DNA of 64,000 bases, from contig NZ_JOJM01000006.1 of assembly GCF_000720325.1 (NCBI RefSeq), positions 143,887 to 207,886 on the forward strand, given 5' to 3'. The position numbers and the translations under genes are program-made. How positions within the stretch are numbered: position 1 is the stretch's first letter; every line of letters starts with the position of its first letter. This DNA is from Streptomyces sp. NRRL B-1347 (GTDB lineage Bacteria; Actinomycetota; Actinomycetes; Streptomycetales; Streptomycetaceae). Below, one piece after another: positions 25,279-34,122 of this stretch. The notes under the pieces are model-generated. The model was not told where the DNA came from, searched no databases, and was given only the letters and a program-made list of their open reading frames with translations.

Positions 25279-25827
25279 ATGACAGATCAGGCCACTGGTC
25301 CGGAGTCGGAGATTCCGGGCAAGCCGACCTCGGTGTCCCGCACCACCCTCAGCCACATCATGACCCACGCCGACACCAACCTCCTCGGCACGGTGCACGG
25401 TGGCGTGATCATGAAGCTCGTGGACGACGCGGCCGGCGCGGTCGCCGGGCGCCACTCCGGCGGGCCCGCGGTCACCGCGTCCATGGACGAGATGGCCTTC
25501 CTCTCACCCGTGCGCGTCGGCGACCTCGTACATGTGAAAGCGCAGGTCAACTGGACCGGACGGACCTCCATGGAGGTCGGCGTACGGGTGCTCGCCGAGC
25601 GCTGGAACGAGTCGACGCCCGCGCAGCAGGTGGGCTCCGCGTACCTCGTCTTCGCCGCGGTCGACGCCGACGGCAAGCCGCGGCTCGTGCCGCCGGTGCT
25701 GCCCGAGACCGACCGCGACCGGCGCCGCTACCAGGAGGCCCAGATCCGCCGCACCCACCGCCTGGCGCGGCGCCGGGCCATCAAGGACCTCCGCGAGGCC
25801 CGGGCCCGGGAGGGCTACGACGACTGA
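25279..25827 (+). CDS. Hotdog-fold acyl-CoA thioesterase
   Basis: 182 residues. Hotdog fold of the YciA/ACOT type: the THADTNLLGTVHGGVIMKLVDDAAG segment carries the catalytic Asn/Asp region and the long hotdog helix, followed by SMDEMAFLSPVRVGDLVHV. The last 50 residues form a basic, charged tail. It should hydrolyse acyl-CoA thioesters in the cytoplasm. ATG 25279 is preferred over the in-frame GTG 25270 because a -10 element overlaps the latter. It is divergent from LCP copy 1 and convergent with LCP copy 2. Confidence 0.88.
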   Translation: MTDQATGPESEIPGKPTSVSRTTLSHIMTHADTNLLGTVHGGVIMKLVDDAAGAVAGRHSGGPAVTASMDEMAFLSPVRVGDLVHVKAQVNWTGRTSMEVGVRVLAERWNESTPAQQVGSAYLVFAAVDADGKPRLVPPVLPETDRDRRRYQEAQIRRTHRLARRRAIKDLREARAREGYDD

Positions 25828-26072
25828 CCCGGGGGGCCGGGGCCCTGCCCTCCTTTTCCCACCCGCCCACCCGTCTCTCCCCGGCTTCGCGCGGCCGGAC
25901 CCCGACGCGGAGCGCTGCGGGTGGTGCTCCCGTTGTCCGCCGCTGCCGCGGTGGTTTCCCGGCCGCCCCACCGTGTCTCCCGGGCTGCGCGAGGCCCTGT
26001 CCGATGCGGGCAGGTGAGTGGGACTGTCCCGGCGCGCGAAGCGCGGCACCGGGGAGGGGGCCCGGCGCAGGG
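25828..26072. other. Convergent intergenic spacer with repeat-like, low-complexity segments
   Basis: 245 bases without a gene, between convergent stops. Two related segments are seen, around 25864-25895 and 25961-25998 (both CCCACC(N)GTCTC(T)CC-rich, followed by GGCTNCGCG), like the intergenic repeat phrases common in Streptomyces. No clear single hairpin terminator was found. Confidence 0.4.
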
Positions 26073-27620
26073 CTATGGGCAGACGACCTGGTCGCCGGTG
26101 ATGGCGCCGAATTCGCCCTGGTGGGCGTCCTGCGCCCGGACCGCCCTGACGCCCCGGAAGTCCGCCCCCGCAAGGACCTTCAGCAGCGGCCCCTGCCCGT
26201 TCACCCGCCGCATCTCGCAGCCGGGCAGCGCCGTGGCCAGGGACTTCGCGGAGCGGTCCCAGCGCGGGTCGTAGGCGACGACCGTACGGGCGAGCGGCCC
26301 GGCGCCGGGGGCGAGCGGGACGGAGCCGGGCACCCCGGTGGTGCGGAAGCCGGACCTCCGTAGCGCCGAGTCGACCCGCCGCCCGAGCCCGGACGTCCGC
26401 GTGCCGTTGTCCACCTGCACCCGGATCTGCTCCGGGGACACCGGCACGAGCGCCACCTTCCGCCGCTCCTGGTGCGGAGCCAGCGGCTTGTCGTCGCGCA
26501 GCGCCTGGAACAGCTTCGCGGACTTCTCCGGGTCCCACTTCAGCGTCGACCCGACGCCGGGGATCAGCTGCCCCTTGCGGGCCAGCGGCACGGTCGTGAA
26601 CTCCGACGACGACGGCGAGAAGTTCCGCATGGCCCGGCCGAGCGCCAGCATGTCCTCCGTGCCGAAGCCCTTGTCGGCCCGCACGGAGCCGAGCAGCGTC
26701 TTCGTGACGTCACGGAACTTGACCGGATTCAACAGCACGCCGCTGCTCGTCGCCTTCGCGATGAGCGCCGCGAGGAACCGCTGCTGGCGCTGCATCCGCC
26801 CGAGGTCGGCGGCCCCGTCGATGTGCCGCGACCGTACGTACTGAAGCGCCTCGCCGCCGCCCAGCTGGTGGGTGCCGACGGGCAGGTCGAGGCCGGTGTA
26901 GGTGTCCTTCAGGGGGCGCGCGGTGCAGATCTCCACGCCGCCGACGACGTCGACCGTCTTCATGAAGCTGGTGAAGTCGACCTCCAGATAGTGGTCGATC
27001 TTCACCTTGGTCATGCGCTCGACCGTGCGGACCGTGAGGTTCGGGCCGCCCTCCGCGTACGCCGCGTTGATCTTCACGGGGTGCGACCTGTGGTGCTTGC
27101 GCGAGTTCTGGTCGACGTGCGGGGGCAGCTCCGCGTACGAGTCCCGGGGCAGGCTGACCACGCTGGCGCGCTCCCGGTCGTCCGAGATGTGCACGATCAT
27201 GATCGTGTCCGTGCAGTGGCAGGGCGCGCCGCCCAGCCGGTACTTCTGCTTCTCCGCGCGGCTGATCTTGTCGCGCCCGTCCGTGCCAACGAGCAGCACG
27301 TTCGTACCGTGGCTGCCCTCGGGCCGGTTCTTCATGTCCTTGAAGGCGTCGACGCGCCGGATGCCGGTGTCCAGGCTGGAGACCACGGAGTGCCCGATCC
27401 CGGCGGCACCGAGCACCGTGACGGACAGCGCCGTCGTGATCCGCATCGCCCAGCGTGGCCGCCCCCTCCGCCTGGCCGCCGGTCGCACCGGGGGGCGCGG
27501 CGGCCGCGGCGGGTGGGGCCGGCGCGGGGGCGGGGCGGGGGAGCGGTGCGGTGCGGGCACGTGCGAGGACACCTCCGCGGTCGCGGCTTGAGCCGGGGGA
27601 CGCCAGAACCGTAGGCCCAT
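26073..27620 (-). CDS. LCP-family cell-wall glycopolymer ligase with LytR_C domain, copy 2
   Basis: 515 residues. A Pro/Arg-rich cytoplasmic tail of about 58 residues, one transmembrane helix (ITTALSVTVLGAAGIGHSVV), then the LCP domain: VLLVGTDGRDK, CTDTIMIVHI, VVSLPRDSYAELP, INAAYAEGGPNLTVRTVE, YVRSRHIDGAADLGRMQRQQ. The C-terminal LytR_C domain (about 405-500) is seen in IRVQVDNGTRTSGLGRRVD and FRGVRAVRAQ. ATG 27620 is used; no strong ribosome site is present and an internal GTG about 20 codons later (VPAPHRSP) has a GGAGG upstream, so the true start may be there. It is divergent from the GT2 gene. Confidence 0.9.
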   Translation of the reverse strand: MGLRFWRPPAQAATAEVSSHVPAPHRSPAPPPRRPHPPRPPRPPVRPAARRRGRPRWAMRITTALSVTVLGAAGIGHSVVSSLDTGIRRVDAFKDMKNRPEGSHGTNVLLVGTDGRDKISRAEKQKYRLGGAPCHCTDTIMIVHISDDRERASVVSLPRDSYAELPPHVDQNSRKHHRSHPVKINAAYAEGGPNLTVRTVERMTKVKIDHYLEVDFTSFMKTVDVVGGVEICTARPLKDTYTGLDLPVGTHQLGGGEALQYVRSRHIDGAADLGRMQRQQRFLAALIAKATSSGVLLNPVKFRDVTKTLLGSVRADKGFGTEDMLALGRAMRNFSPSSSEFTTVPLARKGQLIPGVGSTLKWDPEKSAKLFQALRDDKPLAPHQERRKVALVPVSPEQIRVQVDNGTRTSGLGRRVDSALRRSGFRTTGVPGSVPLAPGAGPLARTVVAYDPRWDRSAKSLATALPGCEMRRVNGQGPLLKVLAGADFRGVRAVRAQDAHQGEFGAITGDQVVCP

Positions 27621-27758
27621 ACGATCTGCGGCCCGGGGTAGCGACCCGGACGGCGCGCGCCCGTGTCCCCCGTTCGCGGTAACGTGACGCCCGATGCTGC
27701 ACTTTCCGGGGGCGTCCCCCGGGATCCCGGGCCGCGAGACGAGAAGGAAACTCCGCAC

Positions 27759-28814
27759 GTGAATTCTGACGGTCAGCCTCCCGCCGTCTCCGTGATCATG
27801 CCGGTCCTCAATGAGGAGCGGCATCTGCGCGAAGCCGTCCACGCGATCCTCAAGCAGGAGTACGCGGGTGAGATGGAGGTCGTCGTCGCACTCGGCCCCT
27901 CCACCGACCGCACGGACGAGATCGCCGCCGAGCTGGTCGCCGAGACCGCATCTGATCAACGCGTCCGCGTGCACACGGTCCCGAACCCCACGGGGCGTAC
28001 GCCCGCGGCCCTGAACGCGGCGATCAAGGCCTCGCGTCACCCGATCGTGGTGCGCGTCGACGGCCATGCCGCGCTCTCGCCGGGTTACATCACGACCGCG
28101 GTGCGCCTCCTGGAGGAGACCGGCGCGATGAACGTCGGCGGCATCATGCACGCCGAGGGCGAGAACGACTGGGAGCACGCCGTCGCCGCCGCCATGACCT
28201 CGAAGATCGGCGTGGGGAACGCCGCCTTCCACACGGGCGGCGACGCCCAGCAGGCCGAGACGGTCTATCTGGGCGTCTTCCGCCGCGAGGCCCTCGAACA
28301 GCAGGGCGGCTACAACGAGGAGTTCATCCGCGCCCAGGACTGGGAGCTGAACTTCCGCATCCGCGAGGCGGGCGGCCTCATCTGGTTCTCGCCGGAGCTG
28401 AAGGTCTCCTACCGGCCGCGCCCGAGCGTGAAGGCCCTCGCCAAGCAGTACAAGGACTACGGCCGCTGGCGGCACGTCGTCGCCCGCTACCACGAGGGCT
28501 CCATCAACCTGCGCTACCTCGCGCCGCCGACGGCCGTGTGCGCCATCGCCGCGGGCCTGGTCGTGGGCGCCGCCCTGACGCCGTGGGGCCTGGTGATCCC
28601 CGGCGGCTATCTGGCGGCCATCGCCGCCGGTTCCGTGCCCGCGGGCAAGGGACTGCCCCTGAAGGCGCGCCTGCAGATCCCGGTGGCCCTCGCGACGATG
28701 CACATGTCGTGGGGCTGGGGATTCCTCACCAGCCCCCGCTCGCTCGCCAAGAAGGTCATCGCCTCGCGCCGCCCCGCGGTCATCGGCACGGACCGGAAGC
28801 CCCAGGAAGCCTGA
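27759..28814 (+). CDS. Family 2 glycosyltransferase with C-terminal membrane segments
   Basis: 351 residues. GT-A fold: VSVIMPVLNEERHLREAV at the N-terminus, the nucleotide-sugar region VVALGPSTDRTDEI, the DxD-type VVRVDGHAALS, and the acceptor motif EFIRAQDWELNFRIREAGG (the ED/QDWE element). Two hydrophobic segments near residues 265-300 anchor it to the membrane, as in enzymes that act on polyprenyl-linked acceptors. It probably adds a sugar to a wall or exopolysaccharide precursor. GTG 27759 follows AAGGAA. It lies on the plus strand among minus-strand LCP genes, a natural functional partner. Confidence 0.9.
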   Translation: MNSDGQPPAVSVIMPVLNEERHLREAVHAILKQEYAGEMEVVVALGPSTDRTDEIAAELVAETASDQRVRVHTVPNPTGRTPAALNAAIKASRHPIVVRVDGHAALSPGYITTAVRLLEETGAMNVGGIMHAEGENDWEHAVAAAMTSKIGVGNAAFHTGGDAQQAETVYLGVFRREALEQQGGYNEEFIRAQDWELNFRIREAGGLIWFSPELKVSYRPRPSVKALAKQYKDYGRWRHVVARYHEGSINLRYLAPPTAVCAIAAGLVVGAALTPWGLVIPGGYLAAIAAGSVPAGKGLPLKARLQIPVALATMHMSWGWGFLTSPRSLAKKVIASRRPAVIGTDRKPQEA

Positions 28815-28847
28815 TCCGGGGCCGGAGCAGGGACCCGGACTCCCGCC

Positions 28848-30539
28848 TCACCAGGTGAAGTTCGGGTCCACCTTCATACAGGCCTTCTTGTCGGAGCCGT
28901 TCAGGGCGTCCGCCGACTTCGGCGTCGAGTCGTCCTGCTTCTTCGACTTCTCCGGCTTGTCGCCCGTGCGCCAGTCGGCGCCCACGACCAGCGTGACGCC
29001 GGAGACGTCGGTCGACCTCTTGGCCGCGCTCAGTGGCAGGCCGAGGGACTTCGCGACCCGCTGGGCGTCGCCCTCCAGGTCCACCGTCGGATAGCGGACC
29101 ACCGTCCTGGCCTCCGTGAGGGCCGTCGCCGTGTCCGGCGCCGCCTTGGTGAAGCCCCCGGCCGCGAGCAGCTGCGCGACCGCGCTCGCCCGGCCGCTGA
29201 CCGGCGGCTCGGTGGCCGTGCGGGTGCCGTTCTGGATCTGCACCGCGATGTCGGCGTCCGGCGCTGCCGGGTCGTCGGACGGCTTCTCCTTCGCCTTCTT
29301 CTCCTTCTTGTCCTTGCCGTCCAGGGAGATGTCGTCGCGTACGAGGCGGAACAGCTGCTCGGCATCGCCCGGCTTGGGCACCACGCGCGAACCGGAGTAC
29401 TCGAACGGCATCGTGGTCATCGTCGTGCGCTCCGGCGAGACCTTCTTCAGCTCGTTGCCGAGGTCGTAGAGCTTCAGGACCGAGCCGAGGCCCGGGTCGA
29501 CCTTCAGGGCCTTCGTGGCGTTCTCGGCGAGCTTGCGCAGCCGGTTGGGGCTGGTCAGGCTCGCGTTGTCGCGGAGCGTGCGGACCAGCGAGTTCATGTA
29601 CATGTGCTGGGCCTTGGCGCGGCCGATGTCGCTGCCGTCCTCGAAGCCGTAGCGCGTGCGCAGCCACTGGAGCGCCTGCTCGCCCTGGATCTTCGAGGTG
29701 CCCTTGGGCAGCTTCAGGCCGGAGCCCTTGCCCGCGCTGGTGCGCGAGTGGATGTTCTTGTCCACGCACACGGGGACGCCGCCGATGGCGTCGGCCATCG
29801 ACACCACGCCGGAGAAGTCGACCATCATGAAGTGGTCGATGCGGATGTTGGTCAGCTTCTCCCAGGTGGCGACCGTGCAGCCGGGGCCGCCGCGCCCCAG
29901 GGACTCGTTCGTCATCGTGCGCGGCCCGGTCTCCTCGTACACCTTGCCGTCGTCCGGGTCCGTGCACTTGGGGATCGTCAGGAGCGTGTCGCGGGGCATG
30001 CTGATCATCGACATGTTGCTGCGGTCCGCCGAGAGGTGGAGCAGCATCTGCACGTCCGCGAGCGGAGGGCCGCCGAAGGTGTCCTTGGCGCCGCCGAGCT
30101 TCTGGTTCTCCTTGGAGTCCCGCGCGTCCGAGCCGATCAGGAGGATGTTCAGCGGGGTCTGGCCCTCGGCGTTGGGCGTGGGCGCGGGCGCCCGGTGGTC
30201 GCCCAGGTTCAGGTCGTCGGTCTCCAGGTTGCTGTTGAGGTGCTGGTAGTACAGGTATCCGGCGCCGGCCGTGCCGAGTATCAGCACCGCGAGGACGGTC
30301 GCCGACCAGCGGAGCACGCGCCGTTTGCGCCGGGGTGCCGCGCGCCGCGTACGGCTGGTGGAGCCCTTGGCCCCTTTTCTGTGGGGCCGCTGCTTGCCCT
30401 CGGTGTCCCGCGCGCTCGGCTTCGCGTCCCCGGTGTCGCTCTCCGGACCGCCGCCTACCGCGCGGGACCGCTCACTCGTGGCGTCGTGAGTGTCCGCCCC
30501 CGAGGACACTCCCTCCCCACGCACGCTGTTCTGCCCCAT
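28848..30539 (-). CDS. LCP-family cell-wall glycopolymer ligase with LytR_C domain, copy 3
   Basis: 563 residues. A charged cytoplasmic tail of about 75 residues, a transmembrane helix (WSATVLAVLILGTAGAGYLYY) and the LCP domain: ILLIGSDARDSKENQ, ADVQMLLHLSADR, MISMPRDTLLTIP, NESLGRGGPGCTVATWE, WLRTRYGFEDGSDIGRAKAQ. It contains the TDPDDGKVYEE insertion typical of larger actinobacterial LCPs. The LytR_C domain is near residues 415-515 (DIAVQIQNGTRTATEPPVS, GVTLVVGADW). ATG 30539 has GGAGGG nine bases upstream. It sits 33 bases from the stop of the convergent GT2 gene. Confidence 0.93.
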   Translation of the reverse strand: MGQNSVRGEGVSSGADTHDATSERSRAVGGGPESDTGDAKPSARDTEGKQRPHRKGAKGSTSRTRRAAPRRKRRVLRWSATVLAVLILGTAGAGYLYYQHLNSNLETDDLNLGDHRAPAPTPNAEGQTPLNILLIGSDARDSKENQKLGGAKDTFGGPPLADVQMLLHLSADRSNMSMISMPRDTLLTIPKCTDPDDGKVYEETGPRTMTNESLGRGGPGCTVATWEKLTNIRIDHFMMVDFSGVVSMADAIGGVPVCVDKNIHSRTSAGKGSGLKLPKGTSKIQGEQALQWLRTRYGFEDGSDIGRAKAQHMYMNSLVRTLRDNASLTSPNRLRKLAENATKALKVDPGLGSVLKLYDLGNELKKVSPERTTMTTMPFEYSGSRVVPKPGDAEQLFRLVRDDISLDGKDKKEKKAKEKPSDDPAAPDADIAVQIQNGTRTATEPPVSGRASAVAQLLAAGGFTKAAPDTATALTEARTVVRYPTVDLEGDAQRVAKSLGLPLSAAKRSTDVSGVTLVVGADWRTGDKPEKSKKQDDSTPKSADALNGSDKKACMKVDPNFTW

Positions 30540-30682
30540 CCCCTGTCCCTCCCCGCCGTGCTTCCCAAGTGTGGCTCACCCGCTGCCACTTGCGGCGAGC
30601 TGCCGCCGCCCCGGCAGTCGGCGCGGTATGTCACGCTTCAACCACCGGGGCGTTCTGTGAGACGTGAAACGAACGCCTCAGG

Positions 30683-32476
30683 TCACTTGGCACACACGGT
30701 TTTGTCGGCCTCGACCTTCTGGATGCCGTCCGGGGCCTTCGACGGGGCCTTGATGGGCACCCCCGCGCCCTTGAAGTCGGCACCGAGGGTCAGCACCATC
30801 GCCGGGAGCCCCTGTGCGTTCTTCTCGCTCTTGCCCGGCTTCAGGGCGGCGGCGGGCAGCCCCATGAGGTCGGCCAGTTTCCGCGCCTCGTCGGCCTGGC
30901 CGGGGCTGTACTCCACGGTCGTCTTGCCCTGTTTGCCCGCGTTGCCGAGCTGGCTGGACTTGGTCACGCCCTCAGTGTTCTGCAGCCAGCTGAGAGTTTC
31001 CTGAGCGGCGCCGTTGCGTTCGCTGCCGTTGTAGACGTCGACGCGGACGTCACCGGCCTCGGCGCGCGGGCCCTTCAGGCGCGCGGCCACGGCGGCCTTC
31101 TCCTTCTTCTCCTTCTTCTTGACCTCGGTCAGCGACACGTCCTCGCGCAGCATCGAGAACAGCTCGTCGGACTTGGCCTTGTTCAGCACGACCGTGACGG
31201 GCTTCTTCTCGGCGGGGTTGTCGACCACCGGGGTCGTCGCGAAGGTCAGGTTCTTCATGTCGAACTTGCCGAGCTCCATGCCGAGGTCACGGAGTTTCAT
31301 TATGTCGTCGATCTTGGAGTCGACGGTGAGCGCCTTCGTGCCCGCCTCCGCCAGACTTATGATCTTCTTCGGGCTGGTCAGCGTGCCCTTCGACTTCAGC
31401 TTGCGCATGAGCGAGCTGAGGAACTGCTGCTGCAGCTGGATCCGGCTGAGGTCACCGCCGGTGCCCACGGTGTACCGGGTCCGGACGAACGCCAGCGCCT
31501 CCTCGCCCTCGATCGAGTGCTTGCCCGCGGGCAGCTTCAGATGCGACTTGGGGTCGTCGAAGTCCTTGGCGAGGCACACGTCCACGCCGTCGACCGCGCT
31601 GGACAGCGTCTTGACCGCGTTGAAGTCGGCCACCATGAAGTGGTCGAGCTCTATGCCGGTGATCTGCGTGACCGTGCGCATGACACAGCTGGGCGTGCGC
31701 TCGTTCTGCCCGAGGCTCTCGTTGAAGCGGACCTTCTGCGAGCCCGGGATCGTCTTGGTGGAGCCGTCGTCCTGCTTGGTGGGGCAGTCCGGGATGTCGG
31801 TGATCAGGTCCCGGGGGATGCTCAGCGCGGTCGCGTTGGACCGGTCCTTGGACACGTGCAGCAGGATCGTGGTGTCCGCGTGCCCGACGCTGCCCTCGTC
31901 GCCGTAGCCCTTGTTGCCGTCGCCGCTGCGCTCGTCCGTGCCCACGAGCAGGATGTTGATCGCGCGGTCCTTGCTGAAGCCGCCGGTGCCCGCGCCGTCG
32001 TCGGAGACGGACGTGATGTTGCCGTTGAGGTGCTGGTAGTACAGATAGCCGCCGACGCCCGCCGCGATGACCACGAAGGCGACCGAGCCGCCCGTCCACG
32101 CCAGTATCCGCTTGCCGGTGGACTTCTTCTTCTTGGTCTTGCCCTTGCGCCTGCTGCCCGCAGCCTCCGGCTGCGCGGCGCGGCGCCTGCGCTGGCCCGG
32201 CACCTGCTCCCGGCCGCCGCCGCGGCTCCCCGGGCGCTCGGGGCCGCGCGTGCCGGGGCGCGGGGCGCCCTCCTGCGGCGTGCCCTGCTGCGGTTCCGCC
32301 GGGCGCGGGGCGCCTCGTCGCGGCGCCGCCCTGCGGGGTCCCGGAACACCGGTCTGGGGTGCCGACTGCTCTGCGGAAGGGCTCAGTCGCAGCTCGTAGT
32401 CACCGGTCTGCGGATTGAGCACCCACTGGTCTGCGGGATCGATGTTCTCCGCCCGCCCACGGCCTTGCGCGTCCAC
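30683..32476 (-). CDS. LCP-family cell-wall glycopolymer ligase with LytR_C domain, copy 4
   Basis: 597 residues, the longest of the five. A cytoplasmic tail of about 125 residues rich in Pro, Arg and Gly, one transmembrane helix (ILAWTGGSVAFVVIAAGVGG), then the LCP domain: ILLVGTDERSGDGN, HADTTILLHVSKDR, ALSIPRDLITDIPDCP, FNESLGQNERTPSCVMRTV, FVRTRYTVGTGGDLSRIQLQ. LytR_C-like C-terminus (about 475-590): VRVDVYNGSERNGAAQETL. Start is GTG 32476. The YLYYQHLNGNI segment right after the helix is nearly the same as in copy 3 (YLYYQHLNSNL), pointing to a recent duplication. 143 bases separate it from copy 3. Confidence 0.93.
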   Translation of the reverse strand: MDAQGRGRAENIDPADQWVLNPQTGDYELRLSPSAEQSAPQTGVPGPRRAAPRRGAPRPAEPQQGTPQEGAPRPGTRGPERPGSRGGGREQVPGQRRRRAAQPEAAGSRRKGKTKKKKSTGKRILAWTGGSVAFVVIAAGVGGYLYYQHLNGNITSVSDDGAGTGGFSKDRAINILLVGTDERSGDGNKGYGDEGSVGHADTTILLHVSKDRSNATALSIPRDLITDIPDCPTKQDDGSTKTIPGSQKVRFNESLGQNERTPSCVMRTVTQITGIELDHFMVADFNAVKTLSSAVDGVDVCLAKDFDDPKSHLKLPAGKHSIEGEEALAFVRTRYTVGTGGDLSRIQLQQQFLSSLMRKLKSKGTLTSPKKIISLAEAGTKALTVDSKIDDIMKLRDLGMELGKFDMKNLTFATTPVVDNPAEKKPVTVVLNKAKSDELFSMLREDVSLTEVKKKEKKEKAAVAARLKGPRAEAGDVRVDVYNGSERNGAAQETLSWLQNTEGVTKSSQLGNAGKQGKTTVEYSPGQADEARKLADLMGLPAAALKPGKSEKNAQGLPAMVLTLGADFKGAGVPIKAPSKAPDGIQKVEADKTVCAK

Positions 32477-32702
32477 GGTTGTTTGCGTCCTCCGTCAGGG
32501 CCACGCGGCGCCTTTCCCCCCTTAAGAAGGCGCTCGGTCCAGTCGTACCAGCGGTGTGCGGCCCATCGGCCGGACACCGGATCGGCTCACACTATCCGCC
32601 CAGTTCAGCGTCCAACGACGCCGGTGACAAATTCCACTCCCCTACAACTGGGCAATCCGCCCAATTTCTTGGCCGCGAGGCACTGTCCGCCCGGTGTTCG
32701 GA

Positions 32703-33992
32703 TTACGTACAGGCGGATCCGGCAGCCGTGTTGCCCCGGAATGTGGGGGCCGGGCTCGGCGTGTGCGTGGGGTCGTCCGGCTTCTCGTCGCTCCATTCGC
32801 CGCCGTCTTCGTAGTCCTCGGATCCCTCGCCGGAGTCGTCCTCTTCTTCGTACTCGCCGCCGCCGTCGCCGTTTTCGTACGCGGATTCGGCGCTGTTCGA
32901 GGTGGTCGAGGCGGTCGCCGTGTCCGGCCGTACGCGGGCCACCTGGACCGGCTCGTCCTCGCGGAGGCGGCTGAAGAGTTCGTCGGCCGCGGGCTCCACC
33001 AGCTCGTCCCGATTCGCGTCGTACGTGTACGAGCGGCGCGGCACCGTGAGGAATTGAACCCGTTCTGTGGGGATATTGCGCAATCCGCGTACCAGTTCGT
33101 ACAAACCGCGCAGGCTCGCGAGTCCCGGGTCCGTGGTGAGCGACGACGTGGCCGCGTCCAGGACGGGATAGAGCTTCACCGGATTCAGCAGGACGTCATT
33201 GCTGCGCACTTTGTTGACGAGCGCGCCGAGGAACTCCTGCTGCCGGTCCATGCGTTCGGTGTCGCTGCCGTTGCCGAGCGACTTGCGGGCGCGGACGAAT
33301 CCGAGGGCCTGCTCGCCGTTGAGGGTCTGCCGCCCGGCGGGGAGCCGCAGCTTCGCGGCGGCGTCGTCCACCGGCTTCCTGAGGCACACCTGCACGCCGT
33401 CGACGGCGTCCACCATGTCCTTGAACCCGGCGAAGTCCACCACCATGTGGTGGTCGACGCGGATGTTCGTGAGCTTCTCCACCGTACGGATCGTGCAGGC
33501 CGTGCCGCCGAACTCGAACGCCCAGTTGAACTGCGCGAATTGGGCCCGGGTGCGGGAGCCGTCCGGGCGGCGGCAGCTCGGGACGTGCACCATCAGGTCG
33601 CGCGGCAGCGACACCGCGGTGGCGCTCTGCCGGTCGGCGGCCAGGTGCAGCAGGATCGTGGTGTCCGAGCGCTGGGTGCCGAAGTCGCGCCCGTACTTGC
33701 GGTTGCCGCGCCCCGAGCGGGTGTCCGAGCCGATCAGGAGGATGTTCTGCGCGTCGTGCACGAGCGGTGTCGGCCGCTCCTTCTCGTAGCGCGCGAGCTC
33801 GGCGGCGGCGTCGGTGTCCTCCGTGATGTTCCCGTCGAGCTTCCGGTACACGGCCCAGCCGGCGCCGCCCGCCGCCAGTACGACCACGGCCGTGGCGACC
33901 CCGGCGTACCGCAGCCAGCGTCGTCTGCGGCGCCGCGCGGCGAGCCCCGACGGACTCGCCCCCGCGCCCGGTCCGTACGTGCTGTCGGTCAC
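32703..33992 (-). CDS. LCP-family cell-wall glycopolymer ligase, copy 5
   Basis: 429 residues from GTG 33992; the frame also allows GTG 34004, but GAGGGG/GGTGG upstream is correctly spaced only for 33992. A short cytoplasmic tail with an RRRRRR stretch, a transmembrane helix (AGVATAVVVLAAGGAGWAVY) and the LCP domain: ILLIGSDTRSGRGN, SDTTILLHLAADR, AVSLPRDLMVHVPSC, FNWAFEFGGTACTIRTVE, FVRARKSLGNGSDTERMDRQ. No LytR_C domain; instead a Glu/Asp/Gly/Tyr-rich acidic tail (about residues 375-410). The orthologous position in M. tuberculosis holds the LCP gene Rv3267 beside Rv3268, as here beside TIGR03089. Confidence 0.92.
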   Translation of the reverse strand: MTDSTYGPGAGASPSGLAARRRRRRWLRYAGVATAVVVLAAGGAGWAVYRKLDGNITEDTDAAAELARYEKERPTPLVHDAQNILLIGSDTRSGRGNRKYGRDFGTQRSDTTILLHLAADRQSATAVSLPRDLMVHVPSCRRPDGSRTRAQFAQFNWAFEFGGTACTIRTVEKLTNIRVDHHMVVDFAGFKDMVDAVDGVQVCLRKPVDDAAAKLRLPAGRQTLNGEQALGFVRARKSLGNGSDTERMDRQQEFLGALVNKVRSNDVLLNPVKLYPVLDAATSSLTTDPGLASLRGLYELVRGLRNIPTERVQFLTVPRRSYTYDANRDELVEPAADELFSRLREDEPVQVARVRPDTATASTTSNSAESAYENGDGGGEYEEEDDSGEGSEDYEDGGEWSDEKPDDPTHTPSPAPTFRGNTAAGSACT

Positions 33993-34122
33993 GTCTGGAT
34001 CCACCCCTCGTGGCTGCGTCGGTTCGTGGCGCTCCTACGACCATGGACCGAGCGGCGGCGGGGGGCCCGGGGATGGTGGGCCGGACGGGTGAGGGGTCCC
34101 CGGGGAGGCGCGGCCCGCCCGG

